Below are positions 9,358 to 18,363 of a stretch of 64,000 nucleotides of DNA, piece by piece. Every line of letters starts with the position of its first letter. Within the stretch, counting starts at the first letter, position 1. The DNA is from JACCQS01 sp963766765. Lineage in GTDB: Bacteria > Actinomycetota > Actinomycetes > Mycobacteriales > Geodermatophilaceae. The position numbers and the translations under genes were made by a program. The DNA is taken from the NCBI GenBank assembly GCA_963766765.1, contig CAVYBR010000017.1:16202-80201 (forward strand), given 5' to 3'. The notes under the pieces were generated by a model that worked only from the letters and a program-made list of their open reading frames with translations, had not been told where the DNA came from and did no database searches.

Positions 9358-10474
9358 TCCGGGCGGCGAGGTAGTCGTCGACCCGCTCGAGCGCGGCAGG
9401 TAGTGAGCTACGCCCGAGGCCCACGCGCAGCCGGTTGTCGGTCATCTCGAAGACAGTGCCAGGCAGGAAGAGGACGCCCTTCTCACGAGCGAGGTCCCCG
9501 ACGAACGCGTCGACCGGGACCGGCAGGCGGAGCCGCGGGAACGCCATCGGGCCGGCGCGGGGCGGGGTCCAGTCGAAGGCACCGTTGTGTTCGGTGAAGA
9601 AGGACTCGGCGAGCGCCAGGTTCCTGACGATGATCTCGCGGCTGCGTTCGATCAGCTGGTCGCCGGCCCGCAGGGCGATGACCGACAGGATCTCGGCCGG
9701 CGCGGAGGCACACACCGTGGTGTAGTCCTTGAGGATGCGGGCCGCCTCGGTGATCGCCGGGTTGCGGGTGGCCAGCCAGCCCACTCGTAAACCGGCCAGC
9801 CCGTACGCCTTCGACATGACGCCGACACTCACCGCGTGCTCGGACAGGTCGTACGCCGCGGGCAGACGCGTACCGGGATCGTACTCGAGGCCGCGGTACA
9901 CCTCGTCCGACACCACGGTGATCCCGGCCTCGTGCGCGAGTTCGAGCAGTTCCTCGAAGTCGCGCAGGTCCGGCAGAGCGCCGGTCGGATTGTGCGGGAA
10001 GTTCACGAACACGGCCCGGGTGGTCGGTCGCAGCGCCTGGCGGACCGCGTCGAGATCAAGCCGCCAGCCGTTGTCCGCGTCGAGCTCGATCGGCGTCACC
10101 TCCGCGCCCAGCGCCGGCGCGATCCGGTACAGCGACTCGAAGGCCGGCCAGGCGACCAGGGCGTGATCGCCCGGCCCCAACAGCACATTCGCGAGCAGGA
10201 ACAGTGCCTCTGCCGCACCCCCGCCGCAGACAGTGACCTCGTCGACCGCTGTCCGCGCGTACTGCTCGGCGATCGCCTCCCGCAGCAGCGGATGGCCGGT
10301 CGTGTCGGTGTATCCCAATTCCAGTTCGTCCCACAACGACTTCGTCTCGGGGTCGGCGAGTCGCAGCAGTTCGCCCATCGTCAGCCCGTCGACGTCGGAG
10401 GCACAGGCGAGGTGCTCCACGCCGGACTCCCACTCGCCGAAGAACTGCTCGACCTTGCAGCGCGCGGGGATCAC
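9353..10474 (-). CDS. PLP-dependent fold-type I enzyme, capreomycidine synthase (VioD)-like
   Basis: A 373-residue class I/II aminotransferase-type protein. Visible PLP features are the NFPHNPTGA motif, the SDEVYRG aspartate-tyrosine motif, the Schiff-base lysine in SKAYGLAGLRVGW and the phosphate/carboxylate arginine in LRVGLGR. By memory of the family, motif order and spacing are closer to VioD, which cyclises 3-hydroxyarginine to capreomycidine, than to general aminotransferases: compare the HNPTGA, SKAYGLAGLRVGW and ILKDYTTV segments. It is the second gene of a - strand pair, starting seven bases after the hydroxylase gene. Together with the 2-oxoglutarate oxygenase at 17036, a cyclic guanidino amino acid is a plausible but unproven product. 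Ordinary transamination remains possible. Confidence 0.72.
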   Translation of the reverse strand: MIPARCKVEQFFGEWESGVEHLACASDVDGLTMGELLRLADPETKSLWDELELGYTDTTGHPLLREAIAEQYARTAVDEVTVCGGGAAEALFLLANVLLGPGDHALVAWPAFESLYRIAPALGAEVTPIELDADNGWRLDLDAVRQALRPTTRAVFVNFPHNPTGALPDLRDFEELLELAHEAGITVVSDEVYRGLEYDPGTRLPAAYDLSEHAVSVGVMSKAYGLAGLRVGWLATRNPAITEAARILKDYTTVCASAPAEILSVIALRAGDQLIERSREIIVRNLALAESFFTEHNGAFDWTPPRAGPMAFPRLRLPVPVDAFVGDLAREKGVLFLPGTVFEMTDNRLRVGLGRSSLPAALERVDDYLAART

Positions 10475-10481
10475 CGTCGCG

Positions 10482-11429
10482 TCACTCGGCGGACTCGGGC
10501 GCGCTCTGGTGCAGGAGAGCCCTGCGGCGGTCCAGGAAGCCGACCATGGCGGGCACCGGGCTGATGATCCGGGGACGCGCCGCCAGCCGCTCCTGATGCC
10601 GCGCGTTGACCTCCGGCATTTGCGACCAGTGGGAGGCGGGGCTGAGGTGGTGCTCCTGGTGGTAGCCGTCGTTGAACGTCACGAGGTTGTAGAACCGGCC
10701 GTAGTGGCTGACCGAATCGGTGGTGCGGGAATCGGGATCCGCCCCGTAGTGGCGGAAGTAGTTCTGCACGTTCACCAGGACCAGGGCGCAGGCGAACGCG
10801 GGCAGATAGCACACCAGCGTCCACTGCCAGGAGATCAGCGCGAAACCGACCAGGGCGAGGCAGTGCGCGGCGCGGTCGATCCGGATCTGGCGCAGTTCCC
10901 GTTCCCGGCGGTCGGGCTGACGCGAGGCGAGGCGGAGCAGGTTCTCGTCGGTCACCCGCCATCCGCGGACACCCATCGCCACCTCGGCGGCGCGACCGGC
11001 GAGCGAACTCAGCGCGCCACCCACGGCGTAGGACAGCAGCCGCTCGTGCTGGCCGTTCTTGCCCTTGCGGTAGGTGGACGAGCGGTCGCGGGTCGACCCG
11101 TCGGCATCCTGCCGGTCGTTGTTGTAGCGATGGTGATTACGGACGTGCGTGAACTGGTAGGCCTGGACCGACTGACCGATGTTGATCGAGTTCAGCACCG
11201 ACATCGCGGCGTTCAGCCGGGGACTGACGAACCACGGCACATGGGTGAACAGGTGGGACACGACGATGATGTTGTAGGCCATCATCATCGTCAGCAGCAC
11301 GCCGGTGGCGATCCGCACGCCGGTCGGCAGTGCGTCCCACGCCACCGCGGAGCCGACCGTGATCGCCAACTGGGCAACGCTGATCCCGGCGAGGATCGCA
11401 TCCTTGGGCGTGTTCTTCCAGACCTTCAC
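10482..11429 (-). CDS. Membrane fatty-acid-desaturase-fold di-iron hydroxylase/desaturase
   Basis: A 315-residue protein with hydrophobic segments and the histidine boxes of the FA_desaturase superfamily: SHLFTH, HVRNHH and YHQEHH. These bind two irons and use O2 to hydroxylate or desaturate a substrate. The GTG at 11429 is chosen because AGGAGG (11436-11441) sits six bases before it. It begins a two-gene - strand unit with the VioD-like PLP enzyme, so it may oxidise an amino acid or carrier-bound intermediate rather than a lipid. A second member of the fold lies at 15988. Substrate unknown. Confidence 0.75.
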   Translation of the reverse strand: MKVWKNTPKDAILAGISVAQLAITVGSAVAWDALPTGVRIATGVLLTMMMAYNIIVVSHLFTHVPWFVSPRLNAAMSVLNSINIGQSVQAYQFTHVRNHHRYNNDRQDADGSTRDRSSTYRKGKNGQHERLLSYAVGGALSSLAGRAAEVAMGVRGWRVTDENLLRLASRQPDRRERELRQIRIDRAAHCLALVGFALISWQWTLVCYLPAFACALVLVNVQNYFRHYGADPDSRTTDSVSHYGRFYNLVTFNDGYHQEHHLSPASHWSQMPEVNARHQERLAARPRIISPVPAMVGFLDRRRALLHQSAPESAE

Positions 11430-11677
11430 TCGCTGCCTCCTCACGGCTCGCGGACGTCACCTTACACGCGGGTTTTCGCCGGAAGAAGAGTCTTCTGGAT
11501 CCCCGAACACCGCCCGCCGGAGGTATCCGCCATCCGGTCAGGGCGCGAATTCGTACTACCTGTTCTGATAGGAAAAGTATTAGATTACCCCCGGTGTCCA
11601 GTCGCAGCAGCTCGCGGCGGGCCTGGTGTGCGACTGCACGGTACCCGCGTATTCGAGCCGAGGAGTGACCGAACCCG
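11430..11677. promoter_or_regulatory. Divergent promoter region
   Basis: About 250 bases between the hydroxylase (-) and the amidinotransferase (+). The stretch at about 11560-11590 is markedly A+T-rich for this DNA, including GATAGGAAAAGTATTAGATTA, and probably holds promoter elements for one or both genes. No clear operator was found. GAGGAG before 11678 is a credible ribosome binding site for the amidinotransferase. Confidence 0.4.
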
Positions 11678-12778
11678 ATGCGTGATTCCGATTCTGTCTC
11701 CGACCTCGCGAGCGGACCCAAGAGTCCGGTCGCCTGTTACAACGAGTGGGATCCGCTCGAGGAAGTGATCGTCGGCATCGTCGACAACGCGCACTTTCCG
11801 CCCTGGCACGTGGCCGTCGGCGCGCCACTGTCTGCCGAGCAGCGTGCAGTGTTCCAGGAACAGGCCGGACAGCCGTTTCCCGCCGACACGGTAGCGGCCG
11901 CGCGCGACGAACTCGACCAGCTGGTGAGCATCCTCGTCGACGAGGGCGTCGAGGTACGCCGGCCCGAACCGCGCGATCACTCCGTTCCGTACGGCGGGCC
12001 CGGCTGGGAGAGCACGGGTCTGTACGACGCGATGCCGCGCGACCTGTTGCTCGTCGTCGGTGACGAGATCATCGAGGCGCCGATGGCGTGGCGCTCGCGG
12101 CACCACGCGGCGTCGGCGTACCGGCCGCTGCTGAAGGACTACTTCCGCCGCGGCGCGCGCTGGACCTCCCCGCCGAAACCGGAGCTGGTCGACGACCTCT
12201 ACGTCCAGGAATGGACCGACCAGCCGGACGGCGAGCCGTTCCGCTCCGTCATCACCGAGTACGAGCCGACCTTCGACGCCGCCGACTTCATCCGCTGCGG
12301 GCGGGACATCTTCGGCCAGCGCAGTCACGTCACGAACGCCATGGGCCTGGAGTGGGTCCGTCGCCATCTCGGCGACGAGTACCGCGTCCACGAGGTCACC
12401 CTGGCCGACGACCACCCGATGCACATCGACGCCAGCCTGATGCCGCTGGCTCCCGGCAAGCTGCTGATCCAGGCGGAACGGGTGCCGGAGGTGCCCGAGT
12501 TGTTCAAGGACTGGGAGGTGCGCTCGGCACCGCAGCCGGTCATCCCCGACGGCCACCCGCTCTACATGACGAGCAAGTGGATCAACATGAACGTGCTGAT
12601 GATCGACGAGGACCGGATGGTCGTCGAAGCGCAGGACGAGCCGATGCGGAGGCTGGCCGAGAGCTGGGGCATCACCCCGATCCTGTGCCCGTTCCGGAAC
12701 TTCAACAGCTTCGGCGGCTCGTTCCACTGCGCGACGGTCGATATCCGCCGCCGGGGCGAACTGCGCTCCTACCTATGA
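11678..12778 (+). CDS. Amidinotransferase (glycine/lysine amidinotransferase family)
   Basis: A 366-residue enzyme that transfers an amidino group from arginine to an amine, giving a guanidino compound and ornithine. Family hallmarks are the catalytic cysteine in GGSFHCATVDIRRRG near the C-terminus, the catalytic histidine region HPMHIDASLMPL, and the MNVLMIDEDR segment before the active-site loop. Homologues make guanidinoacetate in creatine, cylindrospermopsin and related pathways. It lies 46 bases before an NRPS whose A-domain pocket contains two acidic residues, suggesting the guanidino product is activated there. Which amine is the acceptor (glycine, a beta- or omega-amino acid) cannot be read from the sequence. 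Confidence 0.85.
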   Translation: MRDSDSVSDLASGPKSPVACYNEWDPLEEVIVGIVDNAHFPPWHVAVGAPLSAEQRAVFQEQAGQPFPADTVAAARDELDQLVSILVDEGVEVRRPEPRDHSVPYGGPGWESTGLYDAMPRDLLLVVGDEIIEAPMAWRSRHHAASAYRPLLKDYFRRGARWTSPPKPELVDDLYVQEWTDQPDGEPFRSVITEYEPTFDAADFIRCGRDIFGQRSHVTNAMGLEWVRRHLGDEYRVHEVTLADDHPMHIDASLMPLAPGKLLIQAERVPEVPELFKDWEVRSAPQPVIPDGHPLYMTSKWINMNVLMIDEDRMVVEAQDEPMRRLAESWGITPILCPFRNFNSFGGSFHCATVDIRRRGELRSYL

Positions 12779-12824
12779 TCCGGAGTTCGCCGCGCGCAGC
12801 CACGGGACCGAGGAACGCAACGCG

Positions 12825-15800
12825 ATGACCGACTGCCTGGTGCACCACCTCGTCGAGGGGCAGGCCGCGCGGACTCCGGACGCGATCGCGGTTGTCTGGG
12901 ACGGTGGCACCTACACCTTCCACGAACTGGATCAGCGGGCATCCCGTTTCGCCCGGCTGCTGGTAGAGCGCGGTGTCCGGCCCGAGCAACTCGTCGGCGT
13001 CAGCATGGACCCGTCGCCCCTGCTCCTGGTGGCAATGCTGGGGATCTGGAAGGCCGGCGGTGCGTACGTCCCGATCGACCCGTCGCTGCCACGCGACGTG
13101 GCGGAGGGCATGGTCGCGGACGCCGGAGTGACTCTATTGGTCGGTAAGGGGCCTGTCGCGGTGGACCTCGCCGACGTTCGGACGATCGACCTCCAGGACC
13201 TCGACCTGTCGAGTGGGCCGACCACGGTGCCGCCAGTGGAACTGGTGCCGGCCAACCTCGCGTACTGCGTGTTCACGTCGGGATCGACCGGCAAGCCCAA
13301 GCTGGTTGCCGTCGAGCACGCGAGCTTCGCCAATCACGGGCAGGCGCTGCGGAATCAGCTGTCCCTAGGCCCGCACGATCGGGTGCTGCAGTCCACGGCG
13401 ATGGCGTTCGACGCCGCACTGGAGGAGATCTTGCCGGCCTGGGTCGCCGGCGGCGCGGTGGTGATGCCAGCGCAGCGCAAGTTCACCAGTGGCGAGCTGA
13501 CCGACGTCATCGAGCGGCTGTCCGTGTCGATGGTGAGCCTGCCCAGCGCCTACTGGCACCTGTGGGTCGAGGACCTGGCCACCGGATCGGTGCGTCTGCC
13601 GCCATCCTTGCGCACAGTCTTCATCGGCGGCGACAAGATCCTCGTCGACAAGCTGGCGGAGTGGTACCGCATCGCCGGGGCTGAGCGAATCAACTGGGTA
13701 TCGGACTACGGGCCGACCGAGACGTCCATCAGCGTCGCGCTGCACCATCCCGCCCGCGACGGTATCGGCGGATCCGACGGCTCGGACTACGCCTTGGTGT
13801 CGCTGGGGCGCCCGTTCGCGCAGGCAGCGCTGTACCTGCTGGACGACGATCTGCGACCAGTGCCGCAAGGAGCTCCCGGCGACTTGTGGGTTGGCGGGCC
13901 ACCGGTGTCCCGTGGCTACTACCGCGCTCCCGCCATGACCGCCGACCGTTTTCGCCCCGACCCGCAGGGCCGGCCTGGCGCGCGGATGTACCGGACCGGT
14001 GATCGTGCGGCCCGGATGCCCGACGGCACCCTGTCCTTCCTCGGCCGCGTCGATCGCCAGGTGAAGATCCGCGGGCACCGGGTGGAGCTCGGCCAGGTGG
14101 AGAGTGCCCTGCATCAGCTCGACGGGGTGCGGGACGCCGTCGCGATCATCGTCGACAATCCACCGCTGGGGTCCTCCCTGGTCGCCTATGTCGAGGCCGG
14201 GCCCGGCCTGCTGGAGCCGGAGATTCGCGCGCGTCTGGTCGAGCGGCTGCCGGATTCCATGGTGCCGACGACGATCGTGCTGCTCGACGAGATCCCTCGC
14301 TCGCCCCTCAACGGGAAGGTTGCCCGCGCCGCCCTCCCGCCGATCGGGCGCGGACGAACCGGACCCGGTGGTGAGCCGGCGATGACCACGCTCGAACGCG
14401 CTGTCGCGTTGGTCATCTCCGACGTGCTGAAGGCGCCGGTGACTGACCGGTACGAGGACTTCTTCCTTGCCGGAGGCGATTCCCTGCAAGGCCTGCAGGT
14501 ACTGAACCGGGTCGCCGAAGTGACTGGCGTGGCCCTGAAGTTCGAGCAACTGCGGGCGGCGCCGCACGTCGCGGGCATCGCCGCACTGGTACTGCGGGAG
14601 CGGGGCGTCAGCCCTGCCGGGCAGGCGGTCGTGCCGGCCACGACCCGCGCGGAGCGCCAGCCTGCATCTCTTGGGCAGCAGGCACTCTGGTTCCTCGACC
14701 AGGTTCACCGAGGCGAGCCCGTGTACACGATCCCGGTCTGCTACCGGATCCGTGGACCGCTCGACCTCGAACGCCTCGACGCCGCTCTGGCGGCGATCGT
14801 CGCCCGGCACGAGGCACTGCGGACGGTGCTGGTGCACGAGGGCGGCAAGGTGTGGCAGCAGGTTCGATCCGCGGCACCCGTGCAAACCGAGGTCATCCGC
14901 GCCGCCAGCTTCGCAGCCGCCGCTGACTGTGCGCGAAACGCGGCCAGGAAACCTTTCGAGCTGGGCGGGAGATCGCTGCTGCGCTCGACCGTCTTCCAGC
15001 TCGAGGACGAGTGTTTGTGGCTGCTGAACGTGCACCACTCGGTGTTCGATGCCTGGTCCCTCGCCGTGTTCTGGCGAGAACTCACCGAGCTTTACCAAGG
15101 CAGGTCACTGCCGGACGTCACGGTGCAGTACGCCGACTACGTCGTGTGGCAGCAGCGCTGGCTGCAAGGATCTGAGGCGAAGACGCAGCTGGAGTACTGG
15201 CGGGCCAAGCTCGCTGATGCCCCCGTGCCGACGCCACCGGGAGTTCGCACCGGGGCTGCCCGTGCCGGCACGGACGGTTTCGCACTGCCGCTGCCGCCGG
15301 AAGGCCTGCAGACCGCGGCCGTCGAGCGCGTCGCGCGGGAGTGCCGATCCACCCCGTTCGCTGTTCTCCTCGCCGCGTTTTTCCTGACGTTGGGTCGTAC
15401 CGGAGCCGGGGACGATCTCGTGGTGGGGGTGCCGGTGGCGTGCCGCAACCGGCCCGGTACCGAGAACATCATCGGTTACCTGATGAACACGGTCGCGGTG
15501 CGCACCCGGCTGGTGCCGACGATGAACTTCCGGGAGCTGGTCGCCGCTACCGATGCGGCGATCGCCGAAGCCCTGACCCACCAGGAACTGCCCTTCGCCG
15601 AAGCGGTGAAGGAAGTTGCGCGCACCGCCCGGCCGGGCGAGAACCCGATCTTCGAAGCGATGTTCGCCTTCCAGTCGACGCCGCTCGACGGCCTCGACGG
15701 CATCGCGGAACTGGAGATCACGGAGTACTTCGTCCACGCCGCGACGGCGAAGGCCCCGCTGATGTGGACCGCGCGCCAGCAACCGGCCGGCCTGGTCGGT

Positions 15801-15950
15801 GAGGTCGAGTACGCCGCCGACCGCTTCGACCCCGAGTCCGCCGGCCAGTGGCAGGCAGAACTGCTCACCACGGTGGAGACGGCGTTGACCCAGCCTGACC
15901 TGCCGATCGGCAAGCTCTTCGCCTTCGGCCCGGCGGCAGGACAGTCGTGA
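12825..15950 (+). CDS. NRPS, adenylation-PCP-condensation (A-PCP-C)
   Basis: A 1041-residue module. The A domain has A3 FTSGSTG near 149, A5 YGPTETS near 295, A7 YRTGDR, A8 VKIRGHRVELGQVE and A10 LNGKV. The PCP motif GGDSL is near 552. The C domain has HHSVFDAWS near 737; both histidines and the aspartate are present and the usual glycine is alanine. The pocket code read by eye is DAESFGDISK. Glu at 239 and Asp at 322 give an acidic pocket suited to a cationic side chain such as guanidinium, and the amidinotransferase gene is immediately upstream. This specificity is inference. The order A-PCP-C suggests a loading-type or detached module. Confidence 0.88.
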   Translation: MTDCLVHHLVEGQAARTPDAIAVVWDGGTYTFHELDQRASRFARLLVERGVRPEQLVGVSMDPSPLLLVAMLGIWKAGGAYVPIDPSLPRDVAEGMVADAGVTLLVGKGPVAVDLADVRTIDLQDLDLSSGPTTVPPVELVPANLAYCVFTSGSTGKPKLVAVEHASFANHGQALRNQLSLGPHDRVLQSTAMAFDAALEEILPAWVAGGAVVMPAQRKFTSGELTDVIERLSVSMVSLPSAYWHLWVEDLATGSVRLPPSLRTVFIGGDKILVDKLAEWYRIAGAERINWVSDYGPTETSISVALHHPARDGIGGSDGSDYALVSLGRPFAQAALYLLDDDLRPVPQGAPGDLWVGGPPVSRGYYRAPAMTADRFRPDPQGRPGARMYRTGDRAARMPDGTLSFLGRVDRQVKIRGHRVELGQVESALHQLDGVRDAVAIIVDNPPLGSSLVAYVEAGPGLLEPEIRARLVERLPDSMVPTTIVLLDEIPRSPLNGKVARAALPPIGRGRTGPGGEPAMTTLERAVALVISDVLKAPVTDRYEDFFLAGGDSLQGLQVLNRVAEVTGVALKFEQLRAAPHVAGIAALVLRERGVSPAGQAVVPATTRAERQPASLGQQALWFLDQVHRGEPVYTIPVCYRIRGPLDLERLDAALAAIVARHEALRTVLVHEGGKVWQQVRSAAPVQTEVIRAASFAAAADCARNAARKPFELGGRSLLRSTVFQLEDECLWLLNVHHSVFDAWSLAVFWRELTELYQGRSLPDVTVQYADYVVWQQRWLQGSEAKTQLEYWRAKLADAPVPTPPGVRTGAARAGTDGFALPLPPEGLQTAAVERVARECRSTPFAVLLAAFFLTLGRTGAGDDLVVGVPVACRNRPGTENIIGYLMNTVAVRTRLVPTMNFRELVAATDAAIAEALTHQELPFAEAVKEVARTARPGENPIFEAMFAFQSTPLDGLDGIAELEITEYFVHAATAKAPLMWTARQQPAGLVGEVEYAADRFDPESAGQWQAELLTTVETALTQPDLPIGKLFAFGPAAGQS

Positions 15951-15959
15951 CAAACCTTT

Positions 15960-15998
15960 GACATAGGCATCAGCGTTTGGTTCGCTGATGCCTATGTC
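15960..15998 (+). promoter_or_regulatory. Perfect 16-bp hairpin covering the next gene's start
   Basis: GACATAGGCATCAGCG (15960-15975) and CGCTGATGCCTATGTC (15983-15998) are perfect inverted repeats around a seven-base loop. The right arm contains both in-frame ATG codons (15988 and 15994) of the downstream hydroxylase gene. There is no T-run after it. It could terminate or attenuate transcription after the NRPS gene, hide the start codon in the mRNA, or bind a dimeric regulator. Confidence 0.7.
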
Positions 15999-16992
15999 TC
16001 ACACTGCTGCCGTTGGCCAACTGGGCGGTCGCGGGACAAAGCATCGGTTCTCACCAGAGATCCTCGAGGCGGTGCGGACCGCGTCCCGGCTGGACAACTG
16101 GCACGGTCCCTTCGAGCTCGTCCGGCACTATTTCTGGATCGCGTTCTGGTGCGCGGCGGCAGTGCTCACCTTCGACCACTGGCCGCTGTGGGCGTCGATC
16201 CCGGTCTATTTCGTCGCCGCCTTCTTCATCGGTGGCCGCCAGCGCGCGGTGGCCGGGGTGCTGCACATGGCCACCCACCGCGCCTTCATGGCCAACCACC
16301 GCGTGGGCAGTGTGCTCGGCGCTCTCTTCGGCGGGCATCCGGTGCTGCACAGCTTCACCGCGTACCGCGCTTCGCACCTCGGTGAACATCACGGCCGGCT
16401 GGGCGACCCGGAACGCGATCCCGACTACCGCCAGTACAAGGACAACGGCTTGTGCGGCGACAACCTCGGGCGCGCCGCGCTGAACCGCTACCTGCGCAAG
16501 GTGGTCGGGCCGCGCGCGACCGGCTCGTACATCCTCTACCTGCTGCGGCACCGGATCTTCTCGAAGGACGAGACCCCGATCGAGCGCACGCTGCGCATCG
16601 TCGTCCTGGTCGCGGTGCTGGCCTGGTCGATCGCCGGTGGCTGGTGGATGTGGCTGATCCTGCTCTGGTTCGTCCCGCTGGTCACCACGCAGGTCTGGAT
16701 CGGTTCGGTCGCCGAGCTGATGGAGCACTTCCCGCTGATCGAGAACGCGCCGCGCATCGACCTCTACATGTCGTGGAACCGGGAGTACGGCTTCTTCACC
16801 CGGTTCCTGTTCGGCGAGGCCGACGGCGAGGGTTTCCATCTGGCCCATCACCTCTTTCCCCGGACCCCGATGTGGCGGCTGCGCGAGGTCGACGCGATCC
16901 TGGCGAACGACCCGGCGTACGCGGCACTCCCCCGCCTCAGCGGAGTTCTCGGCGGCATGGTCCAGATCTACCGGTCCCTGCCCAGTTCGTGA
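15988..16992 (+). CDS. Second FA_desaturase-fold di-iron hydroxylase/desaturase
   Basis: A 334-residue membrane-type oxygenase. Histidine boxes are HMATH (HxxxH), HLGEHHG (HxxHH) and HLAHH (HxxHH), with hydrophobic segments at about 40-90 and 205-240. It lies between an A-PCP-C NRPS and a 2-oxoglutarate oxygenase on the same strand, so a tailoring role (hydroxylation or desaturation of an amino acid or peptide) is likely. Its ATG starts (15988, 15994) lie inside a strong hairpin and have no ribosome binding site; GTG at 16072 is a weaker alternative start. Only distantly similar in motif context to the 10482 gene. Confidence 0.75.
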   Translation: MPMSHTAAVGQLGGRGTKHRFSPEILEAVRTASRLDNWHGPFELVRHYFWIAFWCAAAVLTFDHWPLWASIPVYFVAAFFIGGRQRAVAGVLHMATHRAFMANHRVGSVLGALFGGHPVLHSFTAYRASHLGEHHGRLGDPERDPDYRQYKDNGLCGDNLGRAALNRYLRKVVGPRATGSYILYLLRHRIFSKDETPIERTLRIVVLVAVLAWSIAGGWWMWLILLWFVPLVTTQVWIGSVAELMEHFPLIENAPRIDLYMSWNREYGFFTRFLFGEADGEGFHLAHHLFPRTPMWRLREVDAILANDPAYAALPRLSGVLGGMVQIYRSLPSS

Positions 16993-17035
16993 GTACTGTG
17001 ATCGATCCGCGAGCGTACGAGGGAAGAGCCTGGCC

Positions 17036-17968
17036 ATGACACGTTTCGGACAGCTCGGAACCGACTCGCTGTTGCCGGACGGCGACGGCCTCGACGTCTC
17101 CGACCACCGCATCGGGGAACTGCTGACGGCCACCGGCGCCCTGCAGATCGATGTCGGCGAACTGGACGTCGATCGCTTCGCCCTCTTCAACCAGCAGTTG
17201 ATTCGCAGGCCCGCCGCGTACCGGGAGGCCGCGACACCGCGCACCCAGTTCGCCGCTCAGGTCTGGTCCGCCACCGACCTGCCCGGTACCCAGTCGATCG
17301 CCCCGCACAACGAGAGTTCGTACCGGCTCGTCTGGCCCGGGCGGATCCTGTTCGGATGCGCCGAGGCGGCAGAGACGGGTGGTGAGACCACGCTGACCGA
17401 CGTACAAGCCGTTCTCGACGATCTCCCGCCGGCCTTGGTCGAGGAGTTCGAAGAGCGCGGCTGGCTGCTGGTCCGCAACTACCAGCCAGGGTTCGGCCGA
17501 ACCTGGCAGGACGCGTTCTCCAGCGACGCCCGGGAGGACGTGCACCAGTACTGCAAGGACAACGACATCGACGCCGAATGGCTCGACGACGATGTCCTCC
17601 GCACCCGGCAGGTGCGCTCGGCCGTGGTGCGGCATCCGGGCACCGGCGCCAGGCTGTGGTTCAACCACATCGTCTTCTGGCATCCGTCCTCGCTGGCGCC
17701 GAGTCACCGCGAATTCCTCGAAGCCGAGTTCGGCGCGGACGGTCTTCCGTTCGCCACGTACTACGGAGACGGCGGCGTGATCCCCGCTGCGGTGGTCGCC
17801 GAGATTCGTGCCGCGTACAGCCGCAACACGATCGCGTACCCTTGGCGGCCGGGCCTGCTGATGCTGCTCGACAACATGCGCGTGGCGCATGGCCGGCTGC
17901 CGTATACGGGCACGCGCAGAGTCCTGGTCGGCATGGGTGACGAGATCGAGCGCCGGACGGTCAGCTGA
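17036..17968 (+). CDS. Fe(II)/2-oxoglutarate oxygenase, TauD/SyrP-like
   Basis: A 310-residue TauD/TfdA-superfamily protein. The iron ligands are visible as HNE in APHNESSYR near residue 93 and the distal histidine in MRVAHGR near 285, followed by an arginine likely to bind 2-oxoglutarate. In NRPS clusters such enzymes (SyrP, AmbC, or VioC in viomycin) hydroxylate free or carrier-bound amino acids, often at the beta carbon. It is in line with the upstream hydroxylase and the downstream MbtH gene. With the VioD-like enzyme at 9353 it could form a hydroxyarginine-type route, but acting on another residue is equally open. Confidence 0.78.
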   Translation: MTRFGQLGTDSLLPDGDGLDVSDHRIGELLTATGALQIDVGELDVDRFALFNQQLIRRPAAYREAATPRTQFAAQVWSATDLPGTQSIAPHNESSYRLVWPGRILFGCAEAAETGGETTLTDVQAVLDDLPPALVEEFEERGWLLVRNYQPGFGRTWQDAFSSDAREDVHQYCKDNDIDAEWLDDDVLRTRQVRSAVVRHPGTGARLWFNHIVFWHPSSLAPSHREFLEAEFGADGLPFATYYGDGGVIPAAVVAEIRAAYSRNTIAYPWRPGLLMLLDNMRVAHGRLPYTGTRRVLVGMGDEIERRTVS

Positions 17969-18065
17969 CGCGTCTAAGTGGCGTTTGCACAACAGCATCT
18001 GCTCCCCCATGCTGGGAGCGAAGAAACGGTATCCCTCACGGGGCATGACTTCAGGAGGTTCGGAT

Positions 18066-18296
18066 ATGGCGGTCGATCAGTCACCCGATGAGGGCGGCAG
18101 CGCGTCGAGCACCGTCTACGAAGTAGTCATGAACCACGAAGAGCAGTACTCCATCTGGCCGGCTGACCAGCCCGTTCCCGCGGGCTGGAACCTGGTGGGA
18201 TTCCAGGGGCCGAAGTCCGATGCGCTCGACCACATCGAGAAGGTCTGGACCGACATCGCTCCTTTGAGCGTGCGGCAGGCGAACGCGCAGTCCTAG
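18066..18296 (+). CDS. MbtH-like protein
   Basis: A 76-residue NRPS helper with the family signature NHEEQYSIWP...PAGW and a later DHIEKVWTDIAP tail. MbtH-like proteins bind A domains and make them soluble and active. Five A domains in this window lack a fused MbtH, so this may serve all of them. The ATG at 18066 is chosen because AGGAGG (18053-18058) lies seven bases upstream; a longer frame from 17889 overlaps the oxygenase gene and is not credible. Confidence 0.93.
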   Translation: MAVDQSPDEGGSASSTVYEVVMNHEEQYSIWPADQPVPAGWNLVGFQGPKSDALDHIEKVWTDIAPLSVRQANAQS

Positions 18297-18350
18297 GACG
18301 GCGGGGCCCGGAGCGTTCAACTGATCGCCGGGCGAAGTGACCGCCCCCGC

Positions 18351-18363
18351 TAGAGTGCAGTCA
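18351..18363 (+). promoter_or_regulatory. Putative leaderless -10 box
   Basis: TAGAGT (18351-18356) ends six bases before the methyltransferase ATG at 18363. This is the spacing of leaderless promoters, and no ribosome binding site is seen. Inference from position. Confidence 0.35.
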
